Assembly: GCF_040183065.1 (NCBI RefSeq) | Contig: NC_091121.1 | Coordinates: forward strand, 62,280,287 to 62,344,286 | DNA: 64,000 nucleotides | Origin: Periplaneta americana | Taxonomy: Eukaryota; Arthropoda; Insecta; Blattodea; Blattidae | Direction of reading: 5' to 3' | Shown here: in pieces, positions 28,390 through 39,300 of the stretch | How positions within the stretch are numbered: the first letter of the stretch is position 1 | Layout: the number at the start of each line of letters is the position of its first letter | The notes under the pieces: generated by a model | The model's database searches: none | Told to the model about the DNA's origin: nothing | Seen by the model: the letters and a program-made list of their open reading frames with translations, nothing else | Program-made: the position numbers and the translations under genes

Positions 28390-31300
28390 GTATGCGAAGT
28401 TTTTCACTAACTCTTAAATCAGGAATTAATATTAGGCTAATATTTTTAATATGACAAAAGTACGGAAGTTATGAATGACTTTAATTACTACAGTTATTGC
28501 AACGTTAGAAGTTTTCTGTCTCTGACACTACTATTAAACATAGCTGAAGTAGGTATTTATTTTAGTTATATTTGACATTAATTATAAGGTTACGTCTTGT
28601 ACTTCACTGCAGGACTAAATTAAACGTTGTATCGAAATTGTAATTATAACTGTCCTGACTTTACTACTTATTGTTAATGGACTATGTCAATATTGTAGAA
28701 AAACCAACCAGTTCCAGTTTCCATAAATATGATCTTATAATTGGCTTCTTACAAAACCGCATTGATTTTAAAATTATGCATAATAATTATGATCCTACAA
28801 ATATGCATTAATTTTATTTATTTTACTAAATAGTAAATATAATATTCCTGTAAGTGTATTGTCAGAGATACAGCCGAGACTTCAAAGCTGCTACTGTGTA
28901 GCATAGAATAAATGATTAACTTTATAGTGTATTTAACCTACTTAATACTGTATATTTAGTTTATAGTTCAGAAGTTCCTCTTGTATCGGAAACAAAATTT
29001 TTAGGTACGGTATATGGTTAGATCAACATTTGGATTGAGGAATATAAACAATATACATTATTAAAATTGAACAAGTTTTATTTTTCTCTAAGAATCATAA
29101 AAAACGAATTACACTTCAGCCGTATTAAAACTTTATATTCTGTATACTGTATGTGGAAAATATATTGAGGTATGGTATAAAAATTTTGGGGAAATAGCAA
29201 AGACATTCATCTGATTTTTAAAATGCAGAAAAAGATAATTAGATGTATAATACATACTGGGAGATATGATGCCTGTTGGCCATTAAAAAAAATAAATAGG
29301 CTACTGTGTACTAATCTTTCCAAGTCTATATACAAGGTGAACTGTAAGTAATGTCATTAATTTCAGGGGGTTGTTCTTTGAGGTAGTTCAAACTAAAAAT
29401 TTAATACCATTTTGCTCGTTTTTGCTTACTTTTTGAGATAAAAATTCTTTTATATGAATTTTAGTTCCCCCCCCCCCCCCTTTAATTCTGCAGTGCTTGG
29501 GAAAAGTGACATAAGTCAGTTTCCACAAACCTTTTTTGATAATTTATTGACAACTTACACTGGTTTATGTCGATTTGATTTTTTTCTGTATGAATTATTG
29601 TATTGGGAGAAATACTTATGTATTTTTTTCCAAGTGAGCAGATGTTCCGTAATTTGTGAATAAATTATCAAAAAAGGTTTGTGGAAACTGACTTGTGTCA
29701 CTTTTCCCGAGCACTGCAGAATTAAATGTGCAGAAATTTAATTCGAACAAATGTAACATTGTACCCATAAAATTCCTTTGCAGAATGAAAAGTTACATTT
29801 AGTAGAATCAAATTTCTGCACATTTAAAAGAGAAAATTAAAATTCTTTCAAGCATTTATAATAATACACTGCCCTCTTAAATTACCGAGCATATTGGGTA
29901 CCAAAAAATGGAAATGAGGTATCAAGGGAAGTAGAATGTTAACATGGTGGCTGATTGCTGGATGTTGAAAAGAGACTGCACTGAACAACATTCGCAAGGT
30001 CAAAAAGGAAGGAAATTTGAAGTGCAATATTGAGGTAAGGTTATGATTGTGAGTGTTAATGGTTAATAGCAAATTGTAGTCCAGTATTTTCTCACAAAAT
30101 GCTTGTTGAAAATAATTTTCATGACATTTCACAAAGCTACAACTTCATTTCTAGGTAGTAATTAATGTATTGGCATTTATTCATATTTTTATTATTTGTA
30201 TGAAAACCTCTGTGTTGGAAGAAATTGGAGATTATTTTCGAATTTAGCACAAAAAATCCCTTATGAATCGCATATCAGATGCAAAATAACAGAAAAAAAA
30301 AAGTTTCAAAATGCAGACCAGTGTTATAGTTTCTATATAAGGAGATATGTAAGTTTTTACTTCACTATATTACTGACACAAAATTTATAATGATTTAGGT
30401 GAGACGGATATTATATGGCAGTTCAATGATCCTGCATCTCTTGAACGTTGGGTAACAACCAGTGATAGTGATCACAATGAAGGCTACAGTACCTGCGATT
30501 TATCACTCAGTAAAGGTGGGAAAGGTCTATTTACTGGTACACTTTCAACACAGACACCTAAGGACGGACGTGTCAAGAAAGCAGGATACTGTAATATGAG
30601 ATCTATGAGACCTCGGGTATGTATGCATTGTTACTAACGAAAATGTATGATATCACCAGATATAATATTTTTGTTATCAGTTGAGTTGTGTCTATAAGCT
30701 CGAGATGTAAAAAGAACAACTAAGTCACCAATACTTTATAACTCACATTGCAGCACAGCAAGACCTTTGATTTGTAAGTTGCAGCTTCTCCTTATCACGT
30801 ATTATATTAGCAGGGGCTGCGTAACTTCTAATTTTTATATGGAGGAGAAGATGAAGACTCGCTTGTATAATATATCGTAACCCAGCTATATGGTGCTATC
30901 TGTCGATTTTAGCCATGTAGATGTAGGTTCAAGGGCCAGTGAAATTTCGTTAGAATACCCTTCCTTTCACTCGAAGAGTAGCATACTACATCTCCTACAC
31001 GGAAATGGCAGAATTGTGTTGTTATAAGAGTTGTTCAAAGTTGTGACCGTCTGCATTCACACATTCCCAACATATTTTGATGATGTTATTTGCACGCAAA
31101 AATTCTACTGGCGTAATGCATGCAATTTGTCTAATAATGCTTTAAGTTCATACACAAAAGGTCTGTATTGTAGTGTAAATTTGGATGGCATATCAGAGAA
31201 TCACAGTACCAAACTATAGTAACATTTAATGAACACACACTAGTTATGAACTAATCAGACTGCAAGCTGGAAATCAACTGACCTATAAGCTAAGTAACAT

Positions 31301-34300
31301 TTAATGAACACACACGAGTTATGAACTAATCAGACTACAAGCTGGAAATCAAATCAACTGACCTATAAGCTAACTAAGCATGTGTCTACTCTGAACCAGA
31401 AACAATTCAACACATTCTATTGTATTGCACATAAAACAATAAACGTCACTTCTTCTGGAAAAGCTACCTCATTTCTGTAGGCAACCAAAAATAGAATAAA
31501 CAATTGTGAAAACACCTGTGAAATTTAAAACAGTAATATGTACATGTTTCAGAAATCCTTCAAGCGTGATGCATATTTCGATTGGCGCATGTATTCCCAC
31601 ATTGTCCTTCGAGTTCGAGGTGATGGACGTTCCTACATGCTCAACATCACTACAATGGGTTACTTTGACATCATGTGGAATGACATCTACACATATGCCC
31701 TCTTCACCAGAGGTGGCCCTTATTGGCAGTTATCCAAAGTATGTGTAAATCATTCTTATCGGTATATGTGGCAACAATTTTGTACCTAAAATCTAAATTA
31801 TTTCTAATTGCAGTATCAATTTTCGTTTTTTTTAAATGCTGTGGCCTTTTAACACCTTTTACATCCTACCTTAAACTTTGTTTCCTGTTTTGTTAGAGTC
31901 TCTGCAGTGTCACAGAGACTTCTGTCTGCCAAGTAAGGGAGTTTTGAGTGTAAGGAACTTTTTTTGCCAATTATTTTCTCTGGGTGATTCAGGGATCTTT
32001 CAAGGCACCAAACGTTTAGTTTTAATTCCCCTGTAAAGGAAGATATGGTAAGGATTTTTACTGCCTTTTAAAAATCCATTTGTCGTAACTGGGTTTGAAC
32101 CTATAGCATGGTAATTACTAGACCAATATTTTTATATACTGGGTGAGAAGATTGGAGGGAAACTGCAGTGTGACATACACTAGCAGTTAAAACATAATTT
32201 ACTCACCCAAATTAAAAAAAGATGCCGAAACTGTTTACCTTCTTGTTTCAAATATTTGTTACACCTGTTTAAAAAGTGATGTCTCACTTACTGCACTTCC
32301 CGTTCAGTAATGAAGACACTGTTTTCCCAGATACTATTTTTCAGTTATTCCAGGGTATGTGGGTTATTTTTGTTGTTGTTGGTCCAATGCCTAGCCACTT
32401 GACAATGAGATAAAAATAACAAGGTGATAGATTGAGGGATTTAAAGGGCCATACATTCTTACTGATAATCCTGTTCTCGAATATTCTAAGAAGTTCATCC
32501 ATAGAGTAGTTAGTTGTGTGTGCTGTCACAGAATCTTTTTGGGAAAAGACAATACACACTCCTCTGCAACTCACTAAAAAATAGGACATAAAATAATTTC
32601 CACATACCTCTCGGCATTAATAGTTTGTTAAAAAAAAGTGACCTATTATCCTCTCACCACTTGTAGTACATCATACTCCTATTTTCACATCATCAAGGGG
32701 CTTTTCATAAAGAAGGTTGGATATCTCGGAATTCCAGTATTTGTTATTTTGGGTATTTACATGCTGATGAAGAAACCAACCAACACCCATGCAAAAACAG
32801 TACCTGTAAGTTTGTAAAGTTTCAACTTCAATAGTTATGTAGCAGTTCACACAGAACTGTAAGATATACCGGTTTCCTATGCAGGCCGACAAAGCAATAT
32901 TTTTAGGGAAATTTTCTAAGTAATGTCCAATGTTATCCATATTTTCCATGGTGAGCACATTATGTCGTCTTCTGAGTTCCTTACATGTAACCCATCTATC
33001 TCGCGTAATTTATTCACATGGCTGTGGATTTTTTTACAACTTGGTACGTTATCACATGGGAATCTTTCCTGTAGTCATCGTTAAAACACATGGGTCGAAT
33101 TTGTTAACACACAATAATATTCGTACACATACACTCTTTGTATAATGTTATGTCTGTGTGTCATTTTGTACTAAGTTAATAATGATCACGCCAATAAAAC
33201 TTAAAACTAAATCAACTTACTTCCACAAAAGACTCCACACACTCACATGAGCCGACCTTCGGAGTCAGTGACATGTCATTCCTCATTAGCGATAGCCTAG
33301 ATCATGGGCGATAGCAAGCTCTTTACGTAACCGAGCCTACAAGCATCTCAGGGAGAGCCAGAATGCTACGTTGCAGTTTCTCTACTCTCTACTCATCCTT
33401 TATTTGAAACTAGTTATCATCTTTCTTGGTGGTACAGACCTTGAGTCATGACCTGACATGCTGCATAGACACAGTGGGACTCCTGTACATGGGATCACCA
33501 TAATATCCAATCTTCACTTAACATAAGACAGGATATCACATTAACCAAAGACTTTAAAGCTCTAGGGTCATTCTATGTAAAATCAACAAGATTCATAGTT
33601 TTACCCTCTAAAATTTTAATAATATAGAGTGATTCGCTTGCTAGAGGCACCAAAACTTCTGTCAATAAAATTGCTATTTATTTATATTTTGACCAGCAAA
33701 TTTGTATATACATAAAGTACCTTGAATTATCACTTTCTTCCTCGCAGTGGGTTTGAAATCGTCTTGTAGCCTTGAATAATTCTGCATTTGTAGTGGCAGC
33801 TGTATTATTATATGATATACATATACACAGTCAACCAATACGTGTTCCTTTTTTGTAAATACTGAAAAGCGGGTCCATTTCAAACATGGGAAAGGACATG
33901 TTGGACTACATTTGGTGTAAAAGGTGTACCTTCAAAAAGCTGGTAAGAAAGTTAAGTGTCAATCAGCATTCTGAAGCAGAAGACTGTCTGAAGAGATGAT
34001 ATAAGGTGTAAAGATGTGATTACAAGCATTGCCTCTGAATTATTACGCAGATGTTCCTAAAAGACTAATCTGTCATATTCTGCATGTTAAATTGCTGCTA
34101 AAAAATCGAGGACATTTTAAGAAAAATATTACAAAATTTAGAAGTTGAATAGAAAAGTGTTGGGATGCCAGTGGCGGCTATTTTCAAATTATCAGCAAGT
34201 CATATTTTCGTAATTCAGGATATGTGTCTATAAATTTTCTTGACGATTTGTAAATAAATGGCGATTTTATTAACAAAAGTTTGGGGCCTCTAGTGACTGA

Positions 34301-36014
34301 ATCACACTGTACTTGAGATACTTACTTCTTATGAATAATTATAAATGAAAGTTCACAAAGTTTTATATCTCCTAGATAATTACTGCAAGAGTTATTGATA
34401 ACTGAAATATTGAAAAAATACCAAAATTCTCATTCATATGTTTTGGTACCGATACATTTGGGGTTCTATTTAAGATACGGAACTAATCTTTGGCTCTTTT
34501 CAAGAAAAAATAAAGATCTTTAATTATAGACACCTTTTGAGTCCCATATAAATTTTTATATTTTTAAGGATATGAGATTAAATATTTGAATTCAAATTTT
34601 TAAAAAACTTACAAATTTAAAATTTTGAAACATACATGTGATACAAGTTTAGTCATACCTGATATAATGTGAAAAGTTTCAAGTAGGAACTGAACAAATC
34701 TTAAACGCTATTACCTTTTAATTTGTTCAGTAGTGTGTTCACTGACAGATTTTCCATCCCGATACAGGTGTACGTCAGTTGCAGGGAGGTCACTGAACTC
34801 ATTGCTATGTTCCCTCTGTACGCCAAGGGACATAATGTCTTGTTGGTGTGTAGGGACCGAAAATCTGCTGTCTGATAACCATTCTCAAACACAGTGTCTG
34901 GGTATGTGATGGACTCTCATGATTTGGGTGATACAGCCACTTCCTTTTTCTCTTCGTGATCAGTTTCAGCACTATTCTTTTTTCACCCACTTTTTCTAGC
35001 ACAACTTCATTTTACATTCTGTCTGTCCATTTCATATCCTACATTCTTCTCCATGTTACATTTCAAATGCTTCTAGTCGTTTCTTTTCACTTTGTCGTAA
35101 TGTCCATGTTTTCGGCATGAAGTACTTCACTAGTCTCTTCCTTAGCTCTTTTTCCAGAGATCCGTAGAAGATTCTCCTTTTCCTATTAAAAGCGTCCTTT
35201 GTCTACATTAACTCATGAAAAACAAAACATTGCAGAACAAGGGAAGTTTAGATGCAAAAGTTTCAATATAATTCAATGTTACTTAGTGATATAGGAATAA
35301 TACAAGTGCCATATTTATTTCAATACAGAATATCATAATATAAACTTACAATCACATTCATACTGGATAATGAAACTGTACTGTGCACCTAGCAAAAGTT
35401 AAAAAAGTTAGGTTACAAAGATATTTTTGTCTCGAATACAAAGCGCAAAAAAAAGTTACAAATAACTAAATAATATGGTATTGAAAGTAATTCACTATTA
35501 TTACATTCTGAGGGATAAGGTATATGCTGCCATGTTTGTTTTAATGATATAAATATTAAATATAATATTTTACTCTTTTGTAAAGATTTACACATTGAAG
35601 TTCATAAGCTTGAAGTTTTACTTCTTATGCAAACAATAATTTCAACTTTAAGAAAAAAATGAATTTTTTTTTTCCCCCTAAGTGGTTGTAAATAGATAAG
35701 CACTTCTGAAAATAATAGATCTAATGACAAATTTGTGATCGCACATGTTCTCATTTATGTGATATTATTTACATATTATATATTTACAGATACCATTTTC
35801 AAAGTTTTTCTTGACAAGTAAAGGCCGTATCCAAGACAAGCAAAATGCCATTCCACTGGACAAAGTGACCAACATAGGCATAACAGCAGTAGACAAGATA
35901 AATGGACCGTTTCATTTGGAGATTGATTACATAGGTCTCGAGTTTGATCCCACACACAAAGAAGAGTTTGCATATGAGATGTACACCATGCCTAAATATT
36001 TGGTTGGGGTGTGA
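28116..36014 (+). CDS. NDUFAF1: NDUFAF1/CIA30, mitochondrial complex I assembly factor, complete, 4 coding exons
   Basis: CIA30 proteins join the mitochondrial complex I assembly (MCIA) complex, which helps build the membrane arm in the inner membrane. Joining 28116..28389, 30399..30616, 31553..31738 and 35790..36014 gives 300 residues with matching phases (1, 0, 0). The first ~35 residues are rich in Lys/Arg/His/Ser and lack acidic residues, as expected of a mitochondrial presequence. A helical linker follows ([20 protein letters not shown]). The CIA30 domain then starts at [15 protein letters not shown] (about 95-110). It continues through [40 protein letters not shown] and [20 protein letters not shown], and ends [17 protein letters not shown]. 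The length is close to the family norm (human 327). The gene is convergent with CRLS1; stop codons are 241 bp apart. Introns carry a Jockey-like fragment, a foldback MITE and a DDE relic. Confidence 0.95.
28975..29340 (+). mobile_element. Jockey-like LINE reverse-transcriptase fragment
   Basis: Across a few frame changes the plus strand reads SETKFL (gaaacaaaatttttagg), a WLDQHLDW-like block, [20 protein letters not shown], a YWGMV-like strand, and then a [20 protein letters not shown] block. This is the thumb region of Jockey-type reverse transcriptases. Same strand as NDUFAF1, in its first intron. Confidence 0.78.
29488..29719. mobile_element. Foldback MITE F, copy 1 (232 bp)
   Basis: Begins ctgcagtgcttgggaaaagt and ends with its near-perfect reverse complement. 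The inverted arms run about 60 bases and include ccacaaaccttttttgataa. A second copy with the same length and inverted interior is at 58312-58543. It is flanked by AATT on both sides (29484-29487, 29720-29723), inside a ttt..aaa palindrome. No coding capacity. In intron 1 of NDUFAF1. Confidence 0.92.
30399..30616 (+). CDS. NDUFAF1: NDUFAF1 coding exon 2
   Basis: Acceptor gatttag. Codes [20 protein letters not shown] to NMRSMRPR, the start of the CIA30 domain; donor gtatgt in phase 0. Confidence 0.93.
31218..31480 (+). mobile_element. LINE C-terminal fragment with an internal 75-bp tandem duplication
   Basis: agtaacatttaatgaacaca at 31218 recurs at 31293, giving two copies of a 75-bp unit. 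The right end then reads [18 protein letters not shown] on the plus strand, the zinc-knuckle end of Jockey/I-type LINE polyproteins. In intron 2 of NDUFAF1. Confidence 0.75.
31553..31738 (+). CDS. NDUFAF1: NDUFAF1 coding exon 3
   Basis: Acceptor gtttcag. Codes [20 protein letters not shown] to GGPYWQLSK; donor gtatgt. This is the most conserved part of the domain. Confidence 0.95.
32140..33110 (-). mobile_element. Tc1/mariner-superfamily transposase relic
   Basis: The minus strand carries the same protein family as the copy at 1842-3059. An N-terminal part with [10 protein letters not shown] is near 33010. Then come [40 protein letters not shown] and [14 protein letters not shown] (32671-32958). 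The second and third catalytic regions follow as [20 protein letters not shown] and [17 protein letters not shown] (32341-32589). It is broken by stops and frame changes. I could not identify terminal inverted repeats. In intron 3 of NDUFAF1, antisense to it. Confidence 0.82.
33625..34311. mobile_element. MITE or decayed DNA transposon with 60-bp inverted ends
   Basis: The left end tagagtgattcgcttgctag and the reverse complement of the right end (tacagtgtgattcagtcact) continue through agaggc.ccaaa.cttttgt.aataaaat.gc.atttattta. Both ends carry TA. The 687-bp interior has a minus-strand frame at 33674-33883 that I do not recognise. Confidence 0.82.
34900..35215 (-). mobile_element. LINE reverse-transcriptase C-terminal fragment
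   Basis: The minus strand reads [20 protein letters not shown] then [17 protein letters not shown] and [11 protein letters not shown], followed by a LEKVGEKR-like block. This is the 'K.LRKRL.KC..WS...YG.ETWTLR..(E)..RLEAFEMW.WRRM' region of arthropod LINEs. Same family as the fragment at 24.3 kb. In intron 3 of NDUFAF1. Confidence 0.78.
35790..36014 (+). CDS. NDUFAF1: NDUFAF1 coding exon 4
   Basis: Acceptor tttacag after a 4-kb intron. Codes [20 protein letters not shown] to the C-terminus and TGA. Confidence 0.95.
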   Translation: MPFSKFFLTSKGRIQDKQNAIPLDKVTNIGITAVDKINGPFHLEIDYIGLEFDPTHKEEFAYEMYTMPKYLVGV

Positions 36015-36118
36015 TGATAACATGCAATGTAAGTTAGTGCAGTACATTAGTTTAGTTTTCTTCAAATCAGGTATGAAACTTTGGAGTTGAATTCAGTCTT
36101 GATAATACTCGTAGCTTC

Positions 36119-36127
36119 TTTATTAAA
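36119..36127. terminator. Overlapping poly(A) signals for NDUFAF1 and CRLS1
   Basis: The nine bases tttattaaa contain AATAAA on the minus strand (36124-36119), 132 bases after the CRLS1 stop. They also contain the variant ATTAAA on the plus strand (36122-36127), 108 bases after the NDUFAF1 stop. If both are used, the two messages overlap only around their cleavage sites. A further plus-strand AATAAA is at 36361, inside the last CRLS1 intron. Confidence 0.5.
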
Positions 36128-36255
36128 ATTAAAATACAAGATGACATTCAAATTTCTCAGTCTCATTGTCTAGTCATTACTTTTTTTTACCCCAGTCCCT
36201 TACTAATGTTCAAATTATTTACACTGTTTTAACTAGTCTAGTTGCCTCTCTTGTA

Positions 36256-36343
36256 TTATTTCTTAGGTTTGAGAAATTTGTATGTGTTTCTGGAGATGAG
36301 GTAGCTCATGGCTGATGCAAATGTAGTTCCAGCTGTTACATAC
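36256..36343 (-). CDS. CRLS1: CRLS1 coding exon 6
   Basis: The last base of Trp268, then [20 protein letters not shown] and [11 protein letters not shown]. Acceptor atttag. A later possible acceptor (taacag) would shift the frame and is rejected. Confidence 0.9.
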
Positions 36344-39300
36344 CTAAATGAAAAAAGAAAAATAAAAATAAATTAATTCTCGTGGCTTACAAGGTATACA
36401 CATGCATCTCCTTAAATGATTATGCTATGAATTTACACAGCTAGTTTTTTTAAATATCACTCAAAAATTGTTACTAAAATTACCATAGTCGACTTTTAAC
36501 TGTCACTGTAATGAAGAAATTAAGATGTTTTTTTAATAGAAATTTTAAAACTCTTTTATAAATGTTTTATCAATTTTAACATAATAATTCTTGTAAATTC
36601 CTTCCATGTTCCATGTGTGAATGTTTCTAATTCCAATTTACGTATCTAAACATAAAGAGTTTTGTATCTTTCCTTGACTGATGAACATCTGATTCAGCTA
36701 TCCAGAACGTTTCAGTTAGCAAAAGAAGATGAGAAATGTCACATATGTTAAGTCCTGATAACATATGTCAGCATCTACAGAGTGTAGGTTGACCAGACAG
36801 CACACAAAGGCCATGCAACATGTGACAAACCATCTCCTGAGCGCTCAAGTGCAGTCTCTCTGTAGGAGTGATTGTGTTAGTGAAGTGTTTGGATTTAAGT
36901 TTAGGATTGTTCCTTTGCTACTGTTACTATGTGGAATGGTAACATTAGGAAATGTTCTTGCAAATCGTCTTTTTACCTTTCCACAGTCACTCTTTTTCAG
37001 ATAAGTCTCTACCATGAAAATTCTTTGCTCTAATGTATATTTCTGTGGTGCCATGTGAAAAAATTAACTTCACTAACACAATCAGAAGAATAACATGCAA
37101 TCTAACGTCAACTTACCCACTCCTACAAAGAGACTGAACTGGACTGGCGAGCATGCAGTAGATGGTTTACCACATGTTGCATGGCCGTGCACCGCCCAGT
37201 CATCCTACATTATGTAAGTAAACAGTCTATATATCATGACATGACGTAACCTTACTGTAGTTCAGGAATGAATTAGATTTATTAGGATTTGAATATGGAA
37301 GATTTAAGAATAATCAAAATATGAAATTTTCTCCTCCAACATACAAGACAACATAGTGGCCAATTTTAATTGAGATAAAGGTTATTTAAGTCTACATTAA
37401 CTTACAATTAACAGATACCTTCGTAAAGGACATTTGGTTTCAAAGTTAAAATGTAAAAATATGTTCTGAAAGTTACATGTTACATCATGTGAAATGAATT
37501 TAAAGTAGGATATATGTTAGACCAATAACAAAAGGTAAAATCATTCTCATTTTAAAACATCAGAGTTTTAATACTAACTATTTCTTGTTATGTAAATTAT
37601 TGTAACAATTTTTATTATTAGGTTTCGAAAAACAGTTTTTGTTAAAGAGTTTACAATGAAGATATTGCAGTAATATTTATAAAAGAAAGACTTATTCATA
37701 GCATATTTTCCTAATATTGCATTTTGGTGTGTGGTGTAGATTGTGTACATATGTTTTCCATGTATCTACACATATGCCGCAACAATAGTCTAGTGGTTAG
37801 AAAGCTGGACTTATGAACCTGTGGACTGGGTTTGATCCCTGGTGTACCCCCAATTTATAACTTGTGTTGGTTAAGCCCGTGTTTTAGGAAACACAGGGTT
37901 TTCTCTAGGTCGTCCCATTCCCCTGTGGCATCTCAACAAATCTCCATCATCATCTCATCTCATCTCATCATAGGTGCACCAGCCTCCTATAGAGTACCCC
38001 GGGCAACAACTCTGTCCATAAATTGGTCTACACAACTGGCTTCATATGGGTGAATGACAAACAGTCAAGTGCCTGCCATTAGCAATATATATAAATGATG
38101 ATAATCAAGAAAACATAGTATATGATAGCATGTATTTACTTATTATTTACAATAGACGCTCAAAATGACAGTCTATCTGGATACATAATTTGCATCTTTG
38201 AAATATGGTTCTTGAAACGAGTAAGAAGGAATTCTTCACGTGAAATATTAAGATTTACTTTATATTAACTACTTTTCTGGCTCGACATGCTGAACTTTTC
38301 GACATTTTCATCTGCTCTACTAAAAAGCACGACTTTCGAGGACTAGCCTCTATTCGAGTACCAATTTCGCCTAACTTTTCTTCAGTGGGTTGTAAAGGGT
38401 AATAATGTGCAACCATAACTTCTCCTATCCCAATTCCATCTCCACCTATTCATGGTACAACCTGTTATTTCAGACAAGGCTCTGAGGACTGAGTCACAAT
38501 AGTATGGTATAACTGTTTATTCAACGCTGGGGAAATGCAGTATTAAAATGACCCATTGCTGAATATACTTCAGCTAGTCCTCCCGGCTGAGTTCAGTGAA
38601 TCTGTCGACCAATGACAGGTGCGATCCTCCAAGCATGTTGGGGGCTGATAATGAACAATATAAAGTGCCAAATCATAAAAAAATTGTGTTCATTTAGAAG
38701 ACTAATTACAATATGCTCATCAGATTGGAATAACAATCACACCAAACTGTCTCCTGTGTTATCAGGAAGTAGAGATGAATATGTATTACACAGAAATCTG
38801 TGACACATCATGATCTAATATCAAAATATTGGGAAGAAAGAGAGTAACTTTATTGTTAAATCGAGAGCATTAGATATATTGGTAGGTAGATACGTTTCTT
38901 CGGTCATGATTCTCTGTTCTCTTTTCTAATGTTTAGCATCACATGAAATTTCGCCAGTAACCAGTATAATTGTTTTATGAAATGGAAAGAATGGAATATT
39001 CCTATCGAATTTTCTGTAGTACCTACACAAATACTGATTGGTGAATGTCTCATAAATAAAAATTAGACATTTCTCCGCAATCTAGGATTACAAATATTCA
39101 GGATTTTTAATCCTTTCCCACCATTTTTGTCTGTCTACTCCTAAATGTTCACTAATTTTCCATTGTTATGTTGATGTTCTGTATTCAAGTAACAGGTGGT
39201 CTTCCTGTTTTTTTCTTCTCTGTGATGTCCATTCTAATATTCTTTTATAATAATATAATATTCTTATAGCCTTTCATCTGTCATTCTTTTAGTGTGTCCG

